Positions 57,378 through 64,000 of a DNA stretch of 64,000 bases are shown piece by piece. How positions within the stretch are numbered: the stretch's first letter is position 1; each line of letters starts with the position of its first letter. Origin of the DNA: Ophiosphaerella korrae (lineage: Eukaryota; Ascomycota; Dothideomycetes; Pleosporales; Phaeosphaeriaceae); NCBI GenBank assembly GCA_028456385.1, contig JALNQF010000019.1, positions 62,001 through 126,000 on the forward strand, read 5' to 3'. The notes under the pieces were generated by a model. It was not told where the DNA came from. It did not search any database and saw only the letters and a program-made list of their open reading frames with translations. The position numbers were made by a program, and so were the translations under genes.

Positions 57378-58556
57378 ATGTCTAAAGGCATCGTTCTCAT
57401 TACTGGTGTCAATGGCTACATCGCAGCCGTCGCAGCAAAGCACTTCCTTGACCACGGCTACTCTGTTCGGGGGACTGTTCGAAAACAGGATTCTGCTAAA
57501 GCTTTGATTGAGGGTCCTTTGAAGCAATACGCACATACCGGAAAATTCGTAGTCTTCGAAATTCCAGATATCACGGTTGACGGCGCGTTTGATGAGGCCG
57601 TCAAAGGTATACACCCTACAGAAGCACAAATAACCAAGACAATATGAAGCAGGATTATTGACAATCTATCCAGGCGTCACATCAATAGCTCACCTCGCAT
57701 CACCCGTGTCTTTCGGTTTCAAAGACCCCGTCCCAATCCTCCATGCTGCTATAAATGGTACAAAGACGATACTCAATAGTGCCCTCGCCCAAGCTGGTCC
57801 GCAACTCAAGACCGTTATTGTCATGTCCTCTATAGCTGCTATCAGGAACCAGCACCCACCACCATACACCTTCACGGAAAAAGACTGGAACGATTATGCA
57901 GAGGAAATCTGTGAGCAAAAGGGTACTGAGACTCCCGGACCATTTATTTATTCCGCAAGTAAAGTAGCAGGCGAGAAGGCATTCTGGGAGTTCCAGCGCA
58001 AGAAGAAGCCACAGTTCACAATGACCGCCATCAATCCAGTGTACGTCTTCCTATTAAAAACTAATGACGATATACAATCTAACATTCAAACAGTTTCGTT
58101 ATCGGTCCTCCCCTCATCGCCCCCAGCACTGCTTCCGCAGTCGGCGAAACCATCCAGAGTATCTGGAAAGTCTTCTCTGGCACCACCGGTACTCAGCCTC
58201 TCGTTGGCCTCCCAGAAGTCGTTGACGTACGCGACGTAGCCCAACTCCTCCGCTACCCTATCGAGCATCCTGCAGAAACAGATGGGGAGCGCTATATTGC
58301 AAGCGGAAGTATCAGCCATCCTCAGGCAATCGCCGATATACTTCGCGAAGAGTTCAAGAGCGATGCAAGTGCGCTTGCGCGCATTGCCAAGGGCACCCCG
58401 GGTAAAGGGTATACGAGCGATTATAAGCAAATTGATGACCAGGGTGGGATCAATGTCGATAGTAATAAGGCGAGGAAGGTTTTGGAAGGGGGTGAGTGGA
58501 TTCCGTATCGGGAGAGTGTGATTGATACTGCGAAGACGTTTGTAGGGTTGCTTTAA
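57378..58556 (+). CDS. NAD(P)-dependent reductase, extended SDR (Gre2/dihydroflavonol-reductase-like)
   Basis: Exons 57378-57606, 57674-58040 and 58094-58556, 352 aa in phase. Extended short-chain dehydrogenases of this type reduce aldehydes and ketones with NADPH. The dinucleotide fold is ITGVNGYIA (GxxGxxA, residues 8-16) followed by VRGTVRKQ, whose Arg residues suit NADPH. The catalytic residues are Ser128/129 in VMSSIAA, and Tyr169 and Lys173 in YSASK. NPVFVIGPPLI and DVRDVAQ are typical C-terminal blocks. It resembles yeast Gre2 methylglyoxal reductase and fungal ketoreductases; the true substrate is unknown, and no biosynthetic partners lie nearby. Confidence 0.9.
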
Positions 58557-59131
58557 GTAGCTGTACGATTCGAAGAAGCTAGTTATTTAAGATAAGTTAT
58601 ATCTCTCGTTGATGATTTTATTGTAATCTAGTGCAAAGTGTTGTTACACACCTGAGGATAACCAAATTAGAAGTGAGCCACAACGCTCATCTGCATCTCA
58701 AGTACAACACAGCAAAAGCCTGTATTTGTTAAAGGTATTCACATCAATTGAGTATAGGATCTGGTAAGATCAATTCGGGTCGCAGATTCTGAGTGATCCG
58801 TTTCCCGTCTGGTTGAACCCGCTCAGTGGTGTTGCTGCACATCGTCATTCATATGCTTAGACATCCACGGGGATTCCACAGTATGACATAGACGCCATGT
58901 TGTTTTGTTTGGAACTTCTTTCAAGCAACTCGTTCTGCCAAAGTTACTCTGGTTCTCTGCGCCTCTAATCTCACTGTTACGTCGATCTATCTTAGCATGG
59001 CTGCTTCGTAAGTACTTGTACGTACTATTTATATCTCTGAAACATCTGTGCCACTTTTGAATAGAAATTCTGCCTGTATTTTACGTTACAGATTGATTCC
59101 TAAATACATTTCAACAATTATTCCTTTGAAG
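58557..59131. other. intergenic
   Basis: 3' flank of the reductase and former promoter of the BLI-3-like relic. No feature recognised. Confidence 0.5.
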
Positions 59132-59753
59132 ATGCCCGAAACTATCTACAAGAACGAGGTCACCTCGCAAACTGACCCAAAGACCAACAAATCAAAAAAT
59201 TCTTCGAAATGGTCGATGGGAAGATAATCGGCATCCTAAACACATACCGAAACGGCGTTGGTGTGTAGCCACCCAGCCTAACCCAAGCCGTGCATGATAC
59301 TCTTCAATTGGCCTATTACTAACAACACCTCAGGCCCCGTCGGTCGTTCAATGGCGGTCAGCAACGCCCACTCGTAGAAATTCTCGGACCTCAAGCAAAA
59401 CAAAGAAGTTCAAATCACGTTCCAAGACTCCAATACACAAGACTAGATCGGCGTATCAGGCACAGCGACAACGATGTCGAACAATGATCCGTGCATCAAG
59501 GACGTCTGAAGTCAGCCCATTTTCGGATGTGGTTTGGCGATCTAGGAAACGGAAAGCATGCGGGTGGGCCGGAGGATCTGCGCATGGCGTTTGATAGAAG
59601 GCGAAGAGTAAGTATGTGACGTACTATTTGACTGATATTGGACTGTTGGGGTAAGCGAAGGAGGTAGTTGGCGCTGCAGTGACGGGGGGAATTGTGAATA
59701 CGGGCAAGTTGAGAGAGTTAAATGAGCAGGGCCTTGAGAGGACTAGGGGCTAG
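59132..59753 (+). pseudogene. relic of a BLI-3-like FMN-binding split-barrel protein
   Basis: The remains begin MPETIYKNEVTSQTDPK. After a frame change they read QIKKFFEMVDGKIIGILNTY and RNGVG, then, across an intron ending at CTCAG near 59335, PVGRSMAVSNAHS, KFSDLKQNKEVQITFQDSN, GVSGTAT, WFGDLGNGKHAGGPEDLRMA, and finally KYVTYYLTDIGLLG and AKEVVGAAVTGGIVNTGKL. This is the order of blocks in fungal BLI-3 (blue-light-induced, pyridoxamine-phosphate-oxidase-like) proteins. TAG at 59375-59377 sits where the family has Gln, and TAG at 59444-59446 where it has Trp. There is also a frameshift near 59185, a probable deletion of a dozen codons near 59360, a further frame change near 59600 and TAA in the last block. 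Clearly non-functional as read. Confidence 0.75.
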
Positions 59754-59927
59754 GGGCCTGGAGTAGATGGATCAAATCAAAATAGACCTTTGATCACCTT
59801 CCTTGATTGAAATTATGTAGCTTTTGGCGACCCAGTTCCACCAATTGACTAAACATCAGTCACTAAAAGTTTGCTGGATCGATTTGCGCAACTATGAATA
59901 TATTCTACCCAAAACCTTTTCACCTCT

Positions 59928-60950
59928 TCACCTCACATACTCCAACCCCACTGGGATCCCCAAATCCTTCGGATCGTCATTCAACACCTTCCAGTTCTTC
60001 TTCGCCAACCCCGCCTCCACTAATTTCGCAAACATTGTGCGCCCAGACGACTGCATCACAAACCACAACACGTCCCCCGCAGGACCAAACGCAAAGCTCT
60101 CGATACTCAACGTCTGCAAATCCCCCGTATAGTCCTTCTCGAAGAAAATACTGCTCTGGTTCGAATGAATCACAATCTCAGGCTGGAGCACCGGCTGCGT
60201 TGAAGAAGGGAGTTTGGCGCGCGACAGGGACGTCGGAGACGTACTCCATCTCCCCTTTTCGGCCCAGTAGAGCGTGTCGCCCTGGATGCGCAGTTGACAC
60301 GGCATGTTCAGTCCTCTTAGGAGCACTTGTTCGTCGCCGCTTCCTGAGAGGCGGATTCGTCGGATGCTTCCATCTTCTGCACCCCGGCTGGCGCTCCAGT
60401 AGAGCCAGCCTTCTTTCTCTTCTACGAGTAGGCCGTCTGGGAAGCTGCTTGCGGAGCCCCAGGTGGTACCCTGTGAGGCGTTGTAGAACAGTTCGACACC
60501 AGTGCCGTCTAGGTTTGCGCGCCAGATACAGCCTTCGGAACTTGTGCCGTAGTAGAGCTTGCGCGATTTATCAGCAATGTAGAGACTTCTAGCGTTGGTG
60601 ACGTAGGGTAATATGCTTTGTCGGTTTGAGCCATCGAGGTTTGTGCGGAAGATTCCTTCTCCTGTTGCGATGTATAGGGCGGATGAAGATCGTGTCATTT
60701 CGAAGGCGCCGATCGGCTCGACGACTGTGTTTCCTGCGGCTGGCATAGGGCCGTATTGTTGGAGAATGGTGACATCATCGCCTCGAATCGATACGCTGCG
60801 GAGGGAGGTGCGCCATCGTGTGACGGGTGTGCTGCGGTGGCCTACGCCTGTGTCGAGGACGAGGAGTTTACCGAGTGATGGTGGTTGCGATGGATCGGGC
60901 AACGCTATAGAGGCCGTGAAGATGCTAAAGAGAGTAAGTAAAGGCAACAT
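59928..60950 (-). CDS. secreted six-bladed beta-propeller (YWTD-like) protein
   Basis: Single exon, 340 aa. Residues 1-17 (MLPLLTLFSIFTASIAL) form a signal peptide. The body consists of repeated blades with LDL-receptor class B character: ALYIATGEGIFRTNLDG, KLYYGTSSEGCIWRANLDG, GWLYWSASRGAEDGSIRRI, DTLYWAEKGRWSTSPTSL. These fit a six-bladed YWTD/SMP-30-like propeller. Several N-x-S/T sites occur. Fungal proteins of this type are of unknown function and are often misannotated by similarity to dehydrogenases; no catalytic or metal-binding residues of SMP-30 lactonases are evident to me. It lies alone between the BLI-3 relic and the GT90 gene. Confidence 0.8.
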   Translation of the reverse strand: MLPLLTLFSIFTASIALPDPSQPPSLGKLLVLDTGVGHRSTPVTRWRTSLRSVSIRGDDVTILQQYGPMPAAGNTVVEPIGAFEMTRSSSALYIATGEGIFRTNLDGSNRQSILPYVTNARSLYIADKSRKLYYGTSSEGCIWRANLDGTGVELFYNASQGTTWGSASSFPDGLLVEEKEGWLYWSASRGAEDGSIRRIRLSGSGDEQVLLRGLNMPCQLRIQGDTLYWAEKGRWSTSPTSLSRAKLPSSTQPVLQPEIVIHSNQSSIFFEKDYTGDLQTLSIESFAFGPAGDVLWFVMQSSGRTMFAKLVEAGLAKKNWKVLNDDPKDLGIPVGLEYVR

Positions 60951-61537
60951 GTTTCTTGTAGTTAAGGGTCAGTGAAAGCATTTTCATCTGATGATCCATA
61001 ATGTAGTCACTTTAAGACTCCAGACACCCGTGCCAATATTCTTTAACGTTGCTAGCTTGTGATGCATCTTTCCTATTACTGTACCGATTCATCACTTTAG
61101 ATTGATATATAATGGCTGCATTGCACAAGTGTAAATAAAAATGCGTCAATGACGCCGCGCCGACTAGGCAAGCCTGCTTTTGCAGTAGCTACTCGTGGCA
61201 TGAGCGAGGGGTATCTCATCTGGTCCCCGGTATTGATCTTAATCACCCATATTGCTTAACTATGTCTTGTTCCGATGTGATCCCGTTGTTGGGATTCGGC
61301 TGGCATTGGCCGGTTTTGCCTATATGTAATTAAACGGCACGTTTAAGACAGTATTTTTTCATACAGCTTTACCCGATCTGTGTCTGGAGTTTGAGGCCCA
61401 ATAGATTGGAAATGCTGACAATGATGTTGATTACGCTCTGGTATCGTTGTATGTGCGGGTATCGTAACTAGCCTGGTGCGCCGTTTATGCAATGCAACCT
61501 TCCTCCTTACTCCTTCAAAATGAAATACAGTAAAATG
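60951..61537. other. intergenic
   Basis: Promoter of the propeller gene and 3' flank of the GT90 gene. No feature recognised. Confidence 0.5.
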
Positions 61538-63032
61538 CTAAGGAATGATTGAAGGATCTTTTGGCCAATTCGCTGCAAATGCAGTCCATGGTGTGGCGCG
61601 CATCACCATATTGCCCTTCTTGTCTGGCGCATATAGTTGCGGTTCGTAGCCTTGAACCGAGGCCCAAGACCAAAACATACGTCTCCAGTAGCAAGTGACC
61701 TAAATAAATCAGCATACTACGCTAAAAATTGTAATCCTAGAAAACTTACTGCAGCAGGTGTCAGGTAGCGCCGAGCAAATGTTTCATAGCTGTTCCTTGC
61801 GATCTCTTCCGCCTCATCGTCATGAATGCGATAGTAATCCATAGCAGCTTCTAGATTTTGGAAGTTTTCTGAGGCTTCAATGTAGTTGATTTCAGGCCCA
61901 GCGAGACGTAGAAGGTGCGTGTGGAACTCCTGCCATTCTAAAGGATGTGTGATGAGTGCAGAACGACATAGCTGAAGATACTTCAAACGGCCAGAATATG
62001 ACGTCCCCTCAGTCTGGACGGTAAATTTGTATCTGCAACACGGTCAGAATTGTGCATTTCCATAGCAAAATGGGCGCAAGTGAGCATACCCACAAAACTG
62101 GCGTAGATTCATAACATCCTTGGTGTGTTCATCTGTTGCATTGTTGATGACAACAGGTTTGATATCACTCCATTTCTTTCCCTTGCTGACCCGCACAAGT
62201 TCCTTACGGAGTTCGGCCATTTTAATTTTGCCTCTCCAAACCACCCTAGGGTCTTTCTTATGCCAAGGCGTTTTCTTCTCCGCCGTATCAATTTCCCTAC
62301 GAATGCTGTTCCAGCTAGGCGCATGTGTGTAGTTCCAGCTCCAGTATGCCTGTACTCGGTTAGCCATGTTGTCCGACTACCTTGGCAGAAATGGTCGCCA
62401 TACGTAGTTGGGCATCATCCAAATATTCTTGTACCTGGACTCATCCTTGCGCGTGTAACCGAAGAAGGCGCCTTTCTCTTTGGATCGTAACGGGAGATCG
62501 TCGAGCGAGAATGAAAATTCTATGTTGGGGACGAAAGGATCTGATAAAGGAGAGGTCGATAGCGCGCGATCAATCTGGGCAAGTGTTCCAAGGATTCGTT
62601 CACGTTCGTTGCCGTTGGTCACATAGCATTCTTCAGGCTTGCCTGAATTGACGACAAATAGCTGATCGCAGTCAGTATGCGCCAACTCATGTCTGGGGCT
62701 GCACCCACCTCGCCCTGATAAATCATTACTCGCAGCATACACCTGCCCTCGGCAATCTCAATATCTTGGATATGAACTTTCCGTCCCGCCCGGCGGTTTA
62801 CTGCCTGATCGAGGCCATGGTATAGCTTGGGAAAGGCTAGGTCGCATTGCTCGCTGCTGAGGGTATGCACGTTGGCATGAACATCGGCATCGAATGTCCA
62901 TTTGCTAGGCGCGATGGGCACATAGCTCGCGGTCGATTGTCGCCATATCGACCACAGCTGAGATGCAATTATAAATGTAGAAATGTAGAAGAAGAGATGC
63001 GAGGAGGAAAGACGATAACCCTTTGGAATCAT
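61538..63032 (-). CDS. GT90 (CAP10-like) glycosyltransferase, type II membrane protein
   Basis: Exons on the minus strand: 62709-63032, 62404-62661, 62090-62349, 61750-62032 and 61538-61699, 428 aa in phase at all four junctions. CAP10-family enzymes (GT90) transfer xylose or related sugars in the Golgi. Residues 10-29 (SHLFFYISTFIIASQLWSIW) are a signal anchor. Family landmarks: MPNY|AYWSWNY, the KKDPRVVWRGKIK block, FCG|YKFTVQTEGTSYSGRLKYL joined across the third intron, LQLCRSALITHPLEW, NLEAAMDYY, and a C-terminal VTCYWRRMFWSWAS. At 428 aa it is shorter than cryptococcal CAP10 but normal for ascomycete relatives. Donor sugar and acceptor cannot be told from sequence. Confidence 0.92.
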
Positions 63033-64000
63033 GATTGCATAACGAGCGAATAAGGGCAACAGCAAAAAGCGGCCTAATAGAAATAGGTATAAAGGCTCAG
63101 GCGGGAGCGGCGTTTGGAGGAGGACACAAGAGAGGGACAAGAAAACGGGCAAGGCTTGAAGAAAAGAGCAAAGACATTACCGTCAAGCGATAAGGCGACG
63201 ATACGAAAATGCTACTACAACTAGCCCAAAGCATGGTAGGAGCATATGAGGGGAGAGCCATTCGCAGGCATTGCTGGACCTGCAAGCCCCTGGGCTACAT
63301 GCAATTGGTTAGGCTATGAAGCCTATCAAAAAATGCATGTGCCCTGGTACGCGATAAGCGTACTGTTGGCGCTGCGCCTCCATGAGTAGTATCAAAAAGT
63401 CCTGAGGTTGGTGCGCAACAAGAGGGCAAAAGGAGGGAAGCAAGGATCATCATGCGACCTTGGACCCTGGTCGCCAAGCTGCCGACGGCTTCGCGTAGCA
63501 TTGACTTGCTTTCGCCCGTGAGCCTGGAACGCATCCCTTCCAACATTCTCCATACAGCACATTCAACTTTTGATTAAACAACGGATGCCAAGCGGTGTCA
63601 GAGTCAGCTCGCAGTCACAGCTTGGTAAGTAGAGTGCAGGTCATGGCCGAGGTGATTGGAAGACCCTGAGCAGCGGCGAAGCAACACCAAGCAATGCCAT
63701 GGCTACTCCTCAAACTCTTGACTGGCCTAGGCTTAGCGCCATCAACCTGTTCTCCTGAGTTTCCCAGCACCTCCCCATTCTGGCGCAGCAAATGAGTTGG
63801 GTGCGGCACAGCAGAAGACCCAAGACTTTGAAGTGAAAAGGAATCTTCACTAGCGGCAAGTCGGATTTCGCCGACCCAGCCTAGCAATATGTGTATCATA
63901 TTATACCTCACGGCACCCCTCACTTCACCCCTCACTTTCGGGGCCTGGGATCACGACCCTCTTTTCCTTTAGATATTTCTCATTCATCCTCTTTTACCTA
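63033..64000. other. GT90 promoter and right edge, nothing recognised
   Basis: About 970 bp to the window end. Short frames on both strands lack splice support or family resemblance. A gene could begin beyond the edge. Confidence 0.45.

Noticed and set aside
1..64000. CRISPR arrays, bacterial operons, intact transposons, rRNA genes
   Set aside because: None seen; spliced fungal genes throughout, and the only tandem array is the coding minisatellite.

Overview
The window is nuclear DNA of a filamentous ascomycete. Genes lie on both strands. They carry short introns (about 45-150 bp, GTRNGT donors, CTAAC/CTGAC-like branch points, YAG acceptors), and the proteins are fungal orthologues (Hrd1, Tsr3, GGA, Mdm35, Rrp6, Spt7, Dhh1, Cog5, Kap121, Mam33, Ctp1). 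The protein style suggests Dothideomycetes, perhaps Pleosporales; that is inference, not a measured placement. Exon boundaries below were set by reading splice sites and checking phase by hand. Most models close with consistent phase at every junction.

Layout. 1-6.5 kb: relic of a GH18 chitinase, a membrane-anchored J-protein, an unrecognised conserved gene, a doubtful membrane-protein gene and a secreted alpha/beta hydrolase. 7-13 kb (minus strand): protein disulfide isomerase, a phytanoyl-CoA-dioxygenase-like enzyme and a secreted GH32 invertase/fructanase. 13.8-20 kb (plus): Hrd1 ubiquitin ligase, an unrecognised Ser/Pro-rich protein, Tsr3. 20-24.5 kb (minus): GGA clathrin adaptor (8 exons), a five-exon MAPEG gene and a four-exon Mdm35 gene; the last two are so finely split that single-frame reading misses them. 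24.8-32 kb: Rrp6 (plus), a CBS-PB1 tail-anchored protein (minus), ribosomal protein S26 (plus), a VanZ-like membrane protein (minus).

33-46 kb: Spt7 (SAGA), an AT-hook protein built from repeated basic/acidic modules, a rhomboid protease (minus), Dhh1, and a damaged small gene containing a 17-C run. 47-56.5 kb: Cog5, Kap121/Pse1, a BTB protein (minus), Mam33 (minus) and the citrate carrier Ctp1 (plus); the last two diverge from a 211-bp gap. 57-63 kb: an NAD(P)-dependent aldehyde/ketone reductase, a relic of a BLI-3-like flavin-binding protein, a secreted beta-propeller protein (minus) and a GT90/CAP10-like glycosyltransferase (minus).

Most of the window is ordinary core-genome housekeeping: RNA decay and maturation, secretion and ER quality control, nuclear import, mitochondrial lipid and metabolite transport. 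I see no secondary-metabolite cluster, no intact transposon and no convincing new multi-gene system. The parts most worth a second look are the modular AT-hook gene, the MAPEG gene with an in-frame TGA that an alternative donor would remove exactly, the poly-C/poly-G locus, and the BLI-3 relic whose two stops look like C-to-T/G-to-A changes.
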